From Zhenpiania hominis (lineage in GTDB: Bacteria; Bacillota; Clostridia; Peptostreptococcales; Anaerovoracaceae): a DNA stretch of 64,000 nucleotides. The notes below the pieces were generated by a model. That model was not told where the DNA came from. It did no database searches and saw only the letters and a program-made list of their open reading frames with translations. The position numbers and the translations under genes are program-made. How positions within the stretch are numbered: the first letter of the stretch is position 1; every line of letters begins with the position of its first letter. Shown piece after piece: positions 26,255-36,603 of the stretch. The DNA lies in contig NZ_JACRYT010000002.1 of NCBI RefSeq assembly GCF_014333425.1, forward strand, positions 258,160 to 322,159. The letters are read 5' to 3'.

Positions 26255-28632
26255 GCCGATACCTCCTGGGGCTTGGTGGTCATAATGCGGTACAGCTCCG
26301 TGTCCTTCGGGAACCGATCCAGGAAAGGCAGAATGACATTCCCGTAGAACAGAAGCCCCTCGCCCTCGCCGGAGTGGGTCACATAGGAAAGCTGGTGCGG
26401 GCTGATGTTGAGCTGCTTCGCCAATATCTGCCGGTCCCCGGATGCCTGATTGAGCATATAGATGAAGTCGCTGTTCTCAAAGATGTTCTCAATCTCGCGG
26501 GAGGCCAGCAGGTCCTTGATATTTTGGGTGATCCCGGTGGGGATGCCGCCCCATTTCCGAAAGCGTTTCCAGATTTCCACGCTCCAGCTTGCAAGTTCCC
26601 CCTTCAAAAGCAGGTGGAACTCATCGCAGTAGTAGCGGGTGGTCTTGCCAGCCGCCCGGTTGACGGTGACGCGGTTCCACACCTGGTCCTGAATGACCAG
26701 CATACCGAGCTGTTTTAATTGTTTGCCGAGTTCCTTGATATTGAAGCAGACCAGCCGGTTTGTCAGCTCCACATTGGTACGGTGGTTGAACACATTGAGG
26801 GAGCCGGTCACATACAGCTCCAAGGCCGCCGCCACGCGCTTGGCCTCCGGCTCCGGCTGGCGCAGCAGCTCGTCATAGAGGTCTTGCAGGATAGGCATTT
26901 TCTCCGGGTCCGGGTCGGCCAGATAAGGCCGGTACACATTCCGCACCGCGCGGTCAATGACGGTCTTTTCCACCGGCTGCAATCCGTCCTTGCTCCCCAC
27001 CACAATGTCGCACAGGGAGAGGATGAAGTCGGCTTTCAAAGCCAGCGGGTTATCATCGTCCGAGTAGTTGAGGTTGATGTCCATTGGGTTCACATACTGG
27101 TTGCTGGTGGGAGAAATCTTCACCACCTGTCCGCCCAGGCGGATCACCAGCGGGGCATATTCGTCCTCCGGGTCACAAATCAGAACATCATCATTCGTCA
27201 CCAGGAACACATTGGAAATCTCGCGTTTTGCCGAGAAGGACTTGCCGCTGCCCGGTGTGCCGAGGATCAATCCGTTGGGGTTCTTCAGGAGTTTTCGGTC
27301 CACCATGATGAGGTTGTTGGAGAGCGCGTTCAGCCCATAATACAGGGCCTCCTTGCCATCCTGGAAAAGCTCCTGGGTGGTAAAGGGTACAAAAATAGCG
27401 ACGCTTGAGGTCGTCAAGCCCCGCTGTATCTCGATCTGGTTATAGCCCAGGGGCAGGCTGCTCATCAGCCCTTCTTCCTGCTGGAAGTCCAGCCGGGTGA
27501 GCTGGCAGTTGTGCTTTTGGGCGATGGAGCTGGCCTGAAACACATTATTGGCAAGCTGCCTCTGGCTGTCTGCGGTGTTGAGGACCAGGAAGGTCAAAAG
27601 GAACATTCGCTCGTTGCGGCTCTGCAAGTCCTGCAAGAGCTTTTTCGCCTCCGTCCCATAAGTGGCAAGGTCGGAGGGAATTATATCCATGTCATATCCG
27701 CTTCGGACCGCTTTCTTTTGTTCCTCGATTTTTGCCCGGTCCAGGTCGGTAATCTTGCGCTTGATGGTCTTGATGGCGCTCACCTGGTCCACCGACTGGA
27801 TGTGCAGGTTCACGATCAGGCTGCTTTCCATGTCCAGAAAATCCGCCAGCATCCGGTCATTCAGCTCCGGCGCGAGGATTTGGACGAAGGAGACAGCCCC
27901 GAACTTTTTCCCCATGCAGAAGGTCTTGCCGTTGGGGAAAGAGAAGGAGCTGGGCGCAATAAAGTCTTTGGTGGAGAGGCCGGATGGGGCCAGCCAGTCC
28001 CAGGAGAATTGAAATGGCTCCTGTCCATCCATGTGGAAGATCTGATGCAGCACCCGCAGGCGCTCCTTGCCGTTTAACGGTTCCACCACCACGCCCAGCC
28101 GCTTGAAGTTGTTTATCACATCCGTCTCAATGCGTTCCAGACGGGGCTTTGCCGCCTTCAGGCTGGCCGCCTCAATCCCGAAAGTCAGGTACTTGGTCTT
28201 GATAAGGCCGTTGTTGCCCTTGGCAAGCTGGTTTTGCAGCATTTCCGTGTACTCAGCCCGGATGCTGTCAAATTCATCGCCCTGGGGTGGGATGTTGATG
28301 CTGTTCGCATAGCTGTCCCGGCTGGCAGTCAGGTTGAGGAAGGAAAGCTGAAATTTGATGGAGCTGTCGAAGTAGTTGAGGAAGTCGCACCAGCCTTCAA
28401 AGATGGCGGTTTTATCCTCGTTCTGCGAAAGCTGGTAGTTAATATCCTGATACTGGACCGTCTTGGTGTAAAAGGTATCAGTGACACGGCAAATGCCGTC
28501 CGGGAACATCCGCTGATAAGGGATGCTGTCTTGCGCCGAAAGCTGCTTTTTATCGGTCTGGTTCGCCCTGGCGATGGCGGCCTCGATCAGTTTTCTCTCG
28601 GCGCGGGTCAGTTTTCGCTTTTCCGTTGACAA
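26251..28632 (-). CDS. VirB4-like conjugation ATPase (CD1110 family)
   Basis: This encodes 793 residues from a TTG start with GGGAGGT upstream. A TraC/VirB4 N-terminal domain leads to the ATPase with Walker A GTPGSGKSFSAK (about residue 460) and Walker B YYCDEFHLLL. The later motif DSDFIYMLNQ is typical. VirB4 powers assembly of the type IV channel and possibly DNA transport, at the membrane. The start lies inside the end of the PrgI gene (83-bp overlap), so translation of the two is linked. Confidence 0.93.
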   Translation of the reverse strand: MSTEKRKLTRAERKLIEAAIARANQTDKKQLSAQDSIPYQRMFPDGICRVTDTFYTKTVQYQDINYQLSQNEDKTAIFEGWCDFLNYFDSSIKFQLSFLNLTASRDSYANSINIPPQGDEFDSIRAEYTEMLQNQLAKGNNGLIKTKYLTFGIEAASLKAAKPRLERIETDVINNFKRLGVVVEPLNGKERLRVLHQIFHMDGQEPFQFSWDWLAPSGLSTKDFIAPSSFSFPNGKTFCMGKKFGAVSFVQILAPELNDRMLADFLDMESSLIVNLHIQSVDQVSAIKTIKRKITDLDRAKIEEQKKAVRSGYDMDIIPSDLATYGTEAKKLLQDLQSRNERMFLLTFLVLNTADSQRQLANNVFQASSIAQKHNCQLTRLDFQQEEGLMSSLPLGYNQIEIQRGLTTSSVAIFVPFTTQELFQDGKEALYYGLNALSNNLIMVDRKLLKNPNGLILGTPGSGKSFSAKREISNVFLVTNDDVLICDPEDEYAPLVIRLGGQVVKISPTSNQYVNPMDINLNYSDDDNPLALKADFILSLCDIVVGSKDGLQPVEKTVIDRAVRNVYRPYLADPDPEKMPILQDLYDELLRQPEPEAKRVAAALELYVTGSLNVFNHRTNVELTNRLVCFNIKELGKQLKQLGMLVIQDQVWNRVTVNRAAGKTTRYYCDEFHLLLKGELASWSVEIWKRFRKWGGIPTGITQNIKDLLASREIENIFENSDFIYMLNQASGDRQILAKQLNISPHQLSYVTHSGEGEGLLFYGNVILPFLDRFPKDTELYRIMTTKPQEVSA

Positions 28633-28984
28633 TGTGATACACCTCCCTGTCTAACTGGTTCTGCCGCATGACAACGGCGTAAAAGTTCTTGGTTTTATAG
28701 GGCCGTTGCCGGGGCCGCAGGAAACACACCCGGATCATGTTGCGGAGTATCTTTTCCAGCGGCTGGCCGTTCTTCTCATACATCGCCAGCAGGAAAAACG
28801 GCAGCATGAGGATGACCATGCACATGGCCGCTGTGCTGGTCCCCACAGGCCCTTTGAGCAGAAAGAAAAGCGGCACGCCGAGAAGCGCCCCGCTCCCGAA
28901 GCAGACAAGCTGCCTCTTGGTGAGATTGAACATGACCTTCGTTTTTACTTTGGTCAGGTCTTTTGGTACTGGTACATAAGCCAT
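28550..28984 (-). CDS. PrgI-family membrane protein of the conjugation channel
   Basis: This encodes 144 residues, starting MAYVPVPKDLTKVKTKVMF. Two membrane helices (about 28-50 and 52-72) are followed by a cytoplasmic segment with RPRQRPYKTKNF and a very basic tail. PrgI/VirB3-like proteins link to VirB4 in the membrane. The tail extends 83 bp into the VirB4 reading frame in another frame. The order VirB6-PrgI-VirB4 matches other ICEs of this class. Confidence 0.88.
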   Translation of the reverse strand: MAYVPVPKDLTKVKTKVMFNLTKRQLVCFGSGALLGVPLFFLLKGPVGTSTAAMCMVILMLPFFLLAMYEKNGQPLEKILRNMIRVCFLRPRQRPYKTKNFYAVVMRQNQLDREVYHIVNGKAKTDPRREKTDRGRHRQGEPDR

Positions 28985-29004
28985 TTAGAAACCTCCCTCC
29001 CGAT

Positions 29005-29874
29005 TTAGTGCGCCGAGAAAATACTCTTGGCGAGGCTTCCAGTTTTGAACAGGGTAAAACACAGCAGCACCGTATAGCCCACACAGCTCCAGATTGCGCC
29101 GATGATGTCATCATCCAGGGCGATATTCTCCACCAGGACCGCATAGATGCCCACGCAGACAATAATGAGAAATGCCTGAAAGCCCAGGGCCATCAGGGAG
29201 CGCAGGTAGTTCTGGCCCATGCCGCCCCATTCCCGGCCCATCATGGCCGCCATCGGGATGGGAGCCACAGAGGTCACGAGATAGATTTCCACCATCCGGC
29301 CATAAATGACGATGAATATGCAGATGGTGAGCGCCCACATGGTAATGCCCACAAACAGGGATTGAAACCACAGGCCGAACAGCGGCCCCAGCTCCATCTC
29401 CATCAGGCGGCTCTCCATATCGGTGATAACGGAGCTGATGTCGATGCTGGCATCCGAAATGATAACGCCGGATGCCTGATTGACAACGCCCTGCGCCACA
29501 TCAAACACACCCATGACGATGTTCCAGGTATTGGTGACAATCAGGATGGCGCAGGCAGTTTTGAAAATCCACTTGAAAAAGACCGCTGTTTCGATCTCGT
29601 GGAAGTTATTCTTGTCGGTGATGATCTGGATCAATTCCAGCGTCATAACAAACGCTAAAATCACTCCGGCGATGGGGACAATGACCGTCTCCGAAAGGTT
29701 GTGGATCATGTTATAGATGCTGCCATTCCAGCCCTGGGGGGTCATACCCACCTGGCCGGAGATTTCAGCCACCTTCTGGTTGACGGAATCGAACATCCCG
29801 GACAGGTTGCTCGTGATACCGCCCACCAGAAGCTCCTTGAGCCATTCGGTTATGGCATCCCACAGAAAATCCAT
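29005..29874 (-). CDS. VirB6/TrbL-like channel protein (CD1112 family)
   Basis: This encodes 289 residues with about six membrane helices. The N-terminus MDFLWDAITEWLKELLVGG and the block SVAPIPMAAMMGREWGGMGQ are characteristic of the family. It is expected to form the inner-membrane pore for DNA passage. AAAGGAGGG precedes the ATG. It should directly follow maff2, and the 3' remnant of maff2 is found just upstream. Confidence 0.9.
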   Translation of the reverse strand: MDFLWDAITEWLKELLVGGITSNLSGMFDSVNQKVAEISGQVGMTPQGWNGSIYNMIHNLSETVIVPIAGVILAFVMTLELIQIITDKNNFHEIETAVFFKWIFKTACAILIVTNTWNIVMGVFDVAQGVVNQASGVIISDASIDISSVITDMESRLMEMELGPLFGLWFQSLFVGITMWALTICIFIVIYGRMVEIYLVTSVAPIPMAAMMGREWGGMGQNYLRSLMALGFQAFLIIVCVGIYAVLVENIALDDDIIGAIWSCVGYTVLLCFTLFKTGSLAKSIFSAH

Positions 29875-29894
29875 AGGGGTTTACCCTCCTTTCT

Positions 29895-29921
29895 GCCCCT
29901 CCCGCGCAGGACGGGAGGGGC
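29895..29921. repeat. 10-bp inverted repeat between maff2 remnant and virB6
   Basis: GCCCCTCCCG and CGGGAGGGGC form a stem with a seven-base loop. A TGGGGTTTT run follows on the plus strand. On the minus strand, the operon's direction, there is no T-run, so it may stabilise or process the transcript more than end it. Confidence 0.5.
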
Positions 29922-29941
29922 TGGGGTTTTGGGGTGACAGA

Positions 29942-30035
29942 TTAGCCGAAAAGCCCGGTGAGCTGCGGAACAAGCAGCATACCGATCAGGGCAACGCCGC
30001 CGCCAGCCATGAGCTGCTTCATGCCCTGGGATTTT
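29942..30035 (-). pseudogene. maff2, 3' part (separated by the nested element)
   Basis: In frame this reads KSQGMKQLMAGGGVALIG and ends LTGLFG-stop, the C-terminal half of a Maff2-family small membrane protein. Its N-terminal half lies 8.1 kb away at 38156-38277. Joining the two at a shared AA (30034-30035 and 38154-38155) gives 216 bp, exactly 72 codons with the stop, and restores GANPG-type family sequence as ...NPGAKSQG.... Maff2 is a short two-helix protein next to VirB6 in these ICEs, so loss may affect the channel. Confidence 0.85.
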
Positions 30036-30123
30036 ACTGATGTGCGATAAAGAAGTAATAGAAGTGTAAAAAATTTTGCCGTTCCTATCCGGCACTCGCG
30101 CGTTGTGTCGGATAGGTCGGGCG

Positions 30124-31773
<1,650 letters not shown>

Positions 31774-31854
31774 CTATTCCGTGGTTTCATTGTACCACGG
31801 AACAGGGCTGGTTGTATAGCGGCAAAAGTGTCAAATCTGCTTCTTTACAGCTTG

Positions 31855-32043
31855 TCAAATCGCCGGTTTTTGTGTAGCAGCGGCTTCCGCTTCCAGTACC
31901 CGCGCCATTTTGTCGGCGGCGGTGGTGGTAGTGTCTTTCTTGAAATAGCCGGACACGACAAGGACGGAATTGCCCATGCGGATTTCCGTCACACAGTCGG
32001 GGCGGCGGGCGGTGCGGGTGTCGGGCTGCTTGTTATCTGCCAT
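31855..32043 (-). CDS. TnpW-family small protein
   Basis: This encodes 62 residues from ATG 32043 (AAAGGAG upstream). It contains VTEIRMGNSVLVVSGYFKK, the TnpW block, flanked by flexible ends. TnpW is found with TnpX-type recombinases in Clostridial transposons; its role is unknown. It lies between the recombinase and the DnaC-like gene. Confidence 0.78.
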   Translation of the reverse strand: MADNKQPDTRTARRPDCVTEIRMGNSVLVVSGYFKKDTTTTAADKMARVLEAEAAATQKPAI

Positions 32044-32057
32044 AGGCAATACTCCTT

Positions 32058-32900
32058 TCACTCGTTCATCAGTTCTTTCAAAAGCCCCAGCTTGTCCTGT
32101 GCGGCCTTTTTGCGGAAATTGCCGCCGGTACAGCACACCGGGGGACACATTTCCAGCACCCGGTCATAAATCCGGGAATGGGCGGTGTCTTTTGGGTGCT
32201 GCAACTCTGAAAGCGTGAGGTTGGTCGTGACGATCAGCGGCTTGCGGCTGCGGTAACGGCTGTCAATCACATGGAAAACCTGTTCCAGCCCGTATTCTGT
32301 CCCGCGCTCCATACCGAAGTCGTCAAGGATTAGCAGCGGATAGCGGCAAAGACGGGAAATATATTCATTCCTGCCCTCAAAGCTGGCGGCAAGGTCATTG
32401 AGGATAAGGGCAAAATTCGTCATATAGACGGGGATTTCTTTCTCCATGAGGGCGTTTGCGATACAGCCCGCAAGGTAACTCTTGCCGGTGCCGACGCTCC
32501 CCCAGAACAGGCAGCCCACATTCCCGGCGTAAGCCCGTTCCCAGTTCTTCACATAGTTGCGCGCCCGGATTGCCTGCGGGTTCTGGCCGTTGTCGTTCTC
32601 AAAAGTCCAGTCCCGCATGGCGGGGTCGGTAAAGCCCCGGCGTTTCAAGTCCTCTACGGTGTCAAGGTGCTTTTGCCGTTTCTCGGCGGCTTCCCGTTCC
32701 TCGCGGGCGGCTCTCTGGCAGTCGCACTCTGCCGGGTGGCGGTCACGGCCAAAGATAGCGGCCTTGTCCGGCGCAAAATAGGCTTCTTTCGGCTTATGGC
32801 ACTTGCCGCAGTACAGTAAACCGTCCTCGCCGGTGTAGTCCTCCTGCTCCGGGGTGGTGGCGGTCAATCTGTCAATCATTTCTGAAAATGTGGTGTTCAT
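32058..32900 (-). CDS. DnaC/IstB-like AAA+ ATPase
   Basis: This encodes 280 residues from ATG 32900 (GGAGGG upstream). A zinc-binding start (YCGKCHKP and CDCQ) precedes an AAA+ domain with Walker A GSVGTGKSYLA, Walker B LLILDDFG and sensor TTNLT. Proteins of this type load replicative helicase. Its start overlaps the RepA-like gene's stop by four bases, so the pair may drive replication of the excised circle. The later CCTGGNFRKK region is family-typical. Confidence 0.87.
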   Translation of the reverse strand: MNTTFSEMIDRLTATTPEQEDYTGEDGLLYCGKCHKPKEAYFAPDKAAIFGRDRHPAECDCQRAAREEREAAEKRQKHLDTVEDLKRRGFTDPAMRDWTFENDNGQNPQAIRARNYVKNWERAYAGNVGCLFWGSVGTGKSYLAGCIANALMEKEIPVYMTNFALILNDLAASFEGRNEYISRLCRYPLLILDDFGMERGTEYGLEQVFHVIDSRYRSRKPLIVTTNLTLSELQHPKDTAHSRIYDRVLEMCPPVCCTGGNFRKKAAQDKLGLLKELMNE

Positions 32901-33643
32901 AGGCTCTCTCCCTCCTTGAATGAGTAATCGGGGACGCCCTGTTTTGCGGCTCCCTTTCTGTCCCGGTCTGCCCACATACGGACAGCGGCGGCATAGTTGC
33001 GGTAATCTTTCCCGGTGGCGGCGATATACTGGCTCAATTCCTCGATGAACCGTTCCAGCCTGTCGGGGTACTCTGCCTGCAACTCGTCGTATTCGGTCTG
33101 TGACAGAAAAATATTCTGGTATCTGCCAAAAGCTGCGGGCGGCTCCCCACTCGCTCCCATTGTTTGGTTCTCTGTAAGGTTGTTTATAGTAGTTTGGTTA
33201 GGGGACGGTTTTCCGACCATCATAAGGTCGGTTTTCTGACCATCAGTAGGTCGGTTTTCCGGCTCTGTGAGGGGCGGACTTCCGGCCATCAGTTGGTCGG
33301 AAAACTGTACCTGTGGCACACGCGGCACTTTCACATATAGCCGGTTCGGTGCGGAGAAGCCGCCCCGTTCCCGTTCCAAAAGCCCCGCCATGTCCAGTTC
33401 GTTAAGCGCCCCCTTTATGGTGGTGCTGCCTTTATCCAGTATTTCGGCTATCTCCGCGATGGGATAGATAATATAAATCCTGCCCTCGTCGTCCTGCCAC
33501 TTGTTCTTCTGGGAGAGGGTGGAGCGGTCTAACAGCAGCGCATAGAGCAGCTTGGCGGTCTGGGAAATCTCCATTTTGAACAGGAAACGGGGATAGGGCA
33601 GATAGGCGGGCAGCTTCGTGTCTGCCGTGATATAATCAGCGAT
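32897..33643 (-). CDS. RepA-like replication initiator with a probable ATC start codon
   Basis: About 248 residues with an N-terminal winged-helix initiator domain (LPAYLPYPRFLFKMEISQTA, LLYALLLDRSTLSQKN, AEIAEILDKGSTTIKGALNEL). I place the start at the ATC at 33643 because GGGAGGTGAT lies just before it and the protein similarity begins right there (xADYITADTK). The nearest in-frame ATG (33748) would add 35 residues of unlike sequence without a ribosome site. The C-terminal part has the Pro-rich spacer and the FLSQTEYDELQAEYP domain usual in these proteins. Confidence 0.75.
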   Translation of the reverse strand: MADYITADTKLPAYLPYPRFLFKMEISQTAKLLYALLLDRSTLSQKNKWQDDEGRIYIIYPIAEIAEILDKGSTTIKGALNELDMAGLLERERGGFSAPNRLYVKVPRVPQVQFSDQLMAGSPPLTEPENRPTDGQKTDLMMVGKPSPNQTTINNLTENQTMGASGEPPAAFGRYQNIFLSQTEYDELQAEYPDRLERFIEELSQYIAATGKDYRNYAAAVRMWADRDRKGAAKQGVPDYSFKEGESL

Positions 33644-33763
33644 AGTATCACCTCCCTGTGTTCGGGTTGATTTTGGCGGTTTGTACGCATTTAGAACGCC
33701 GTTTCCGGAGGAAAAGGATAAATGTATCGCACACCCTTTGACACCCACGAAAAAAGCCTTGAT

Positions 33764-34150
33764 TTATGCGGGTTTGAAAGGCTCTAAAGCGTGACATTTA
33801 TGCCTTTGTTTCCGTTTTCGCTCGGCGGCTTTGATTTTCTTCATGCGTCCGGCGCAGTCGGGGCAGTATTTTCCCCGGTTGGATTTGGGGACAAAGGCCG
33901 CGCCGCAGACGGCGCACCGTTTCCGGCTCCCCCGGTACAAGAGGGCTGCGGCCAGTTCCCCGTCAAGGGGCAGGACAGCCACACGGAACCACCGGCACAT
34001 GAGGGAAAGGGAAATGCTCTGGACGCACACGCAAGGCTCCCCGTCATCTAACAGCAGACAGTTCCCTCCATCGTAGTTACAGCACTCATGCACCAGCCGC
34101 CGCGCCCGCCGGTGCTGTCGGTAGTCCATGCGGGGCAGCTTATCGTTCAT
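33764..34150 (-). CDS. Cysteine-rich VLP-domain protein (nested-element copy)
   Basis: This encodes 128 residues from ATG 34150 (GAAAGGAG upstream). It shows RRARRLVHECCNYDGGNC, CVCVQSISLSLMCRWF and AVLPLDGEL, then a zinc ribbon (CAVCGAAF, YCPDC) and a Lys/Arg-rich end. It is a paralogue of the ICE protein at 20457-20816. Its start overlaps the relaxase stop by 11 bases. Possible roles are the same: nucleic acid binding in mobilization or regulation. Confidence 0.82.
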   Translation of the reverse strand: MNDKLPRMDYRQHRRARRLVHECCNYDGGNCLLLDDGEPCVCVQSISLSLMCRWFRVAVLPLDGELAAALLYRGSRKRCAVCGAAFVPKSNRGKYCPDCAGRMKKIKAAERKRKQRHKCHALEPFKPA

Positions 34151-35765
34151 GGCTCTGCTCCTTTCTGCGGCGGGGTTCCTCCCGGCGCAAAATCTGGTCG
34201 ATGTTCCGCTTGACGGTCTGCAACTCCGCATACCGCTGTTTCTGTTCGTGGTAGGTGTTATACAGGCCGGATTTCTTGGAAACAAGCTGCTCGATCTCGT
34301 CCCGCAACGCTTTCCGGGCGGGCAGCTTGGTAATACCATGCGCCTTGAAATACCGGGCGGCTGCGTCGGCTATGATAAAGTCGCTCTCATGCGCCTGCCG
34401 GTATGCGGCGCGGGCTTTCTCGGATTTCTGCGCTTTCAGCCCGTCGCGGGCGGGCTTGGTCTTGGCGTAGGCAAGCACCTGCCGCTGCAACTCCTTTTTC
34501 CCTTGTAGCTTCGTTTCCAGTGCTTTCAGTTCGCCGCTGGTCTGGCGCATTTCCTGATAGGCAGTATCAACGGCGGCTTCTAACTGCTCCGGGGAAGTAA
34601 AGCCGTATTCCTGATACACATTCAGCGTCGCGGCCATCTGTTTGAGGTTGTGCATGGTCGCCCAGCGTTCATAGCCCCGGCCTTTGCCCTCGGCTTTCTT
34701 CTGCTCAATGTCCACAAGCCGCTGCACATTCGGGGCGGTTCGGGCGGCTCTGTCTGCCCGCAGTTGGTCTTTGATAGAGGGCGGCGTACTGGATATAGCT
34801 GCGGCCTTTTCTGCGGTTCTGGCGGCGTTCTGTTCCAAAACGGCAAGGACAGCGGCGCGTTCAAAATCGTCGCCCAGCTTGCGGGCGGTAATGGGCTTTG
34901 TCCTGTCTGGCGTGAGGTAACTAAGCCGCCCCCGGCTCTCCTTGACGGCCACGCCCTCCCGCAGCAGCAGAGAGGAAAAGTCCTCGAATGAGGCCGCCGC
35001 AGACAGCGCGGCGCGTATGGTCTGCCGCAGCTTCTCCTTGTTCGTTTCAAACTTGGTCTGCCGGGGCGTGATACCGCCTGCAATCATGGGGGCGTTCTGC
35101 TTATCCAGCGCGGCCTGTCCCTTTTTCTGCGCCCAATACTCTCGGTCTGTGACGCGGTTCTTGCTGCCGTTCAAGAGGTCGATTTGATAAAGCCCCTCCC
35201 GGTGGCACATCTCCATGACTTCGGACTTGAAGTAGCGCAAGGCCGCGTCGGTACAGCGGTGCTTGCACCCGGCTTTCGTGTCGGCTGGCCTGTCCATGTA
35301 GGGCAGGAACGGCACTTCCTCAATCCGCAGGCTGTTAATGACGATATGCACATGGATATTGCCGCTGTGGTTATGCCCGTCCGGGTGAGTGCATACAAGG
35401 GCTTGGTGGCCGGGGAAATGTTCGGCGCAAAACTTCTCGCCCAATGCCTGCGCCCGGTCTACGGTCAAGCCGTTGTCCGGCCCGTCCCGTGGGTCAAAGC
35501 TGATGATATAGTGGTGGCTTTTCACATCTTCCCGCCGCTGGTTTTTCTCATAGCGGAGATTTGCCCGCATACACGCAACGGCAAAATCCTCCCCGCCGCA
35601 GTTCAGCGTGGACAGCCGGTAGTCCTCGCGGGGGATAAGCCTGCCGGTTTCATCAAGGACGGGCTTCATGGTAAACTCGTCATGCTCAAACAGCAGATAC
35701 TGTTCGGCGGCTCCGTAGTCGGCGTTTTTAGAGTTGATATGCTTGAGTGTTGCCAACCGCGTCAC
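34140..35765 (-). CDS. Relaxase of the nested element (TnpZ/MobA-like)
   Basis: This encodes 541 residues from a GTG at 35765. The nuclease domain has HPDGHNHSGNIHVHIVINS, a histidine triad for metal near residue 135. A helical C-terminal half follows, with RGYERWATMHNLKQMA, a block also seen in the ICE relaxase (GAGYQRWATGFNLKQMA). The two relaxases thus share C-terminal ancestry but have different nuclease domains. It overlaps the MobC gene by 38 bases. It would nick this element's own oriT and let it be moved by a helper. Confidence 0.88.
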   Translation of the reverse strand: MTRLATLKHINSKNADYGAAEQYLLFEHDEFTMKPVLDETGRLIPREDYRLSTLNCGGEDFAVACMRANLRYEKNQRREDVKSHHYIISFDPRDGPDNGLTVDRAQALGEKFCAEHFPGHQALVCTHPDGHNHSGNIHVHIVINSLRIEEVPFLPYMDRPADTKAGCKHRCTDAALRYFKSEVMEMCHREGLYQIDLLNGSKNRVTDREYWAQKKGQAALDKQNAPMIAGGITPRQTKFETNKEKLRQTIRAALSAAASFEDFSSLLLREGVAVKESRGRLSYLTPDRTKPITARKLGDDFERAAVLAVLEQNAARTAEKAAAISSTPPSIKDQLRADRAARTAPNVQRLVDIEQKKAEGKGRGYERWATMHNLKQMAATLNVYQEYGFTSPEQLEAAVDTAYQEMRQTSGELKALETKLQGKKELQRQVLAYAKTKPARDGLKAQKSEKARAAYRQAHESDFIIADAAARYFKAHGITKLPARKALRDEIEQLVSKKSGLYNTYHEQKQRYAELQTVKRNIDQILRREEPRRRKEQSHER

Positions 35766-36126
35766 CTACTTTCTGTAAGACTTCATACTTGAGGGCGGCA
35801 AGGTCGGCTATGGCGGCGCGTACCTCGCCGGACAGCGCGTTGTAGGGTGCGCCGTACTCGTTCAGACACCGGGCTATCTGGTTAAGGTTGCCGCCGATTT
35901 TGCCGTACTCGGCTGTGAGTTTCCCGACAGCGGAAAGCAGCTCGTCATTGACCGCTGATACATGGATAACGGGGCGTATGGCGGTGCGCCGTATCGCCTG
36001 CCGGAGAAATTCGGACTGGCTGATACCATAGGGCGCAAGCCGCGCTGTGAAGTCGGCGTATTCATCTTCGGACAGCCGGGTTTTCACAACGCGGCTGCGG
36101 TGGGGTGTGTTGTATCGCTTCGGCAT
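35728..36126 (-). CDS. MobC-like relaxosome protein of the nested element
   Basis: This encodes 132 residues from ATG 36126 (GAGGAGG upstream). A basic start and a ribbon-helix-helix (RVVKTRLSEDEYADFTARL) lead to the MobC signature IGGNLNQIARCLNEYG. It is expected to bind the oriT region, most likely the repeat-rich tract directly upstream at 36144-36454. It differs from the ICE MobC at 8189-8527. Confidence 0.85.
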   Translation of the reverse strand: MPKRYNTPHRSRVVKTRLSEDEYADFTARLAPYGISQSEFLRQAIRRTAIRPVIHVSAVNDELLSAVGKLTAEYGKIGGNLNQIARCLNEYGAPYNALSGEVRAAIADLAALKYEVLQKVGDAVGNTQAYQL

Positions 36127-36143
36127 AGGCTGAAAACCTCCTC

Positions 36144-36360
36144 TCACTATTCCTATTGCTGAATTTTTTCGGATTTTGGGCGGAGAATTTTTCCCCTCAC
36201 TCCTCCTATTGGGCAACTTTTTTCTACTTTGGGCGGAGAAATCTCTCTACCCCTTTCATTGCTGAACTTTTCGGGAAATAACAAAAATTTTTTTGCGTTT
36301 GGGGTAAAAAACTCTCTACTTCTCCCATTGGGCAACTTTTTGGAAAATAACAAAAACTGT
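36144..36360. repeat. Four imperfect repeats upstream of mobC
   Basis: ATTGCTGAA (36155 and 36258) alternates with ATTGGGCAA (36208 and 36327). Each is followed by an AT-rich stretch. The first two share TTTGGGCGGAGAA and the last two share ATAACAAAAA. The tract is about 217 bp. Repeats here suit a protein-binding array for MobC, or an origin, but no binding data exist. Confidence 0.6.
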
Positions 36361-36373
36361 TTTCAGTTTTTTC

Positions 36374-36454
36374 GCCCGCAAGGGCGCAAAGCAGGGTTTG
36401 GGGAAGGCACTCCCCAACAAGTTTCCCGCGAGGGGCAAAACCGCAGAATTGCGG
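36374..36454. other. Cluster of inverted repeats, possible oriT of the nested element
   Basis: Three small hairpins lie in 80 bp: GCCC-GCAA-GGGC, TTGGGGA (36398) with TCCCCAA (36411), and CCGCAGAATTGCGG at 36441. A position just upstream of mobC and relaxase genes is typical for oriT. The nick site itself cannot be seen. Confidence 0.45.
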
Positions 36455-36478
36455 ATTTTGGCACCGTGGTAGAAACTT

Positions 36479-36510
36479 GCTCTCGCTCTCGCTCTCGCTC
36501 TCGCTCTCGC
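36479..36510. repeat. Five tandem GCTCTC hexamers
   Basis: The unit GCTCTC repeats five times, then GC, ending 11 bases before the -35 box of the tet promoter. Such a tract is prone to slipped-strand change. It has a purine-free strand, so it could also form unusual DNA structure. Confidence 0.85.
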
Positions 36511-36521
36511 TTCTCTTTACA

Positions 36522-36550
36522 TTGACAACACAAAGCCCATTTGCTATAAT
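36522..36550 (+). promoter_or_regulatory. Consensus sigma-A promoter for the tet(40)-like gene
   Basis: TTGACA (36522-36527) and TATAAT (36545-36550) are separated by 17 bases, a perfect match at both boxes. Start of transcription would be near 36557, giving a 5' leader of over 200 bases before the efflux gene, which contains the 48-residue reading frame at 36604. Confidence 0.85.
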
Positions 36551-36603
36551 ATCGCGAAGAAGAACAGCCATGTTGTTCTAATTTCAGTATCGGAGGTATT
36601 CAT

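Noticed and set aside
36153..36571. Overlapping minus-strand frames with repeated KSCP and SESESE stretches upstream of mobC
   Set aside because: They are translations of DNA repeats and the GCTCTC tract in several frames, with no consistent start.
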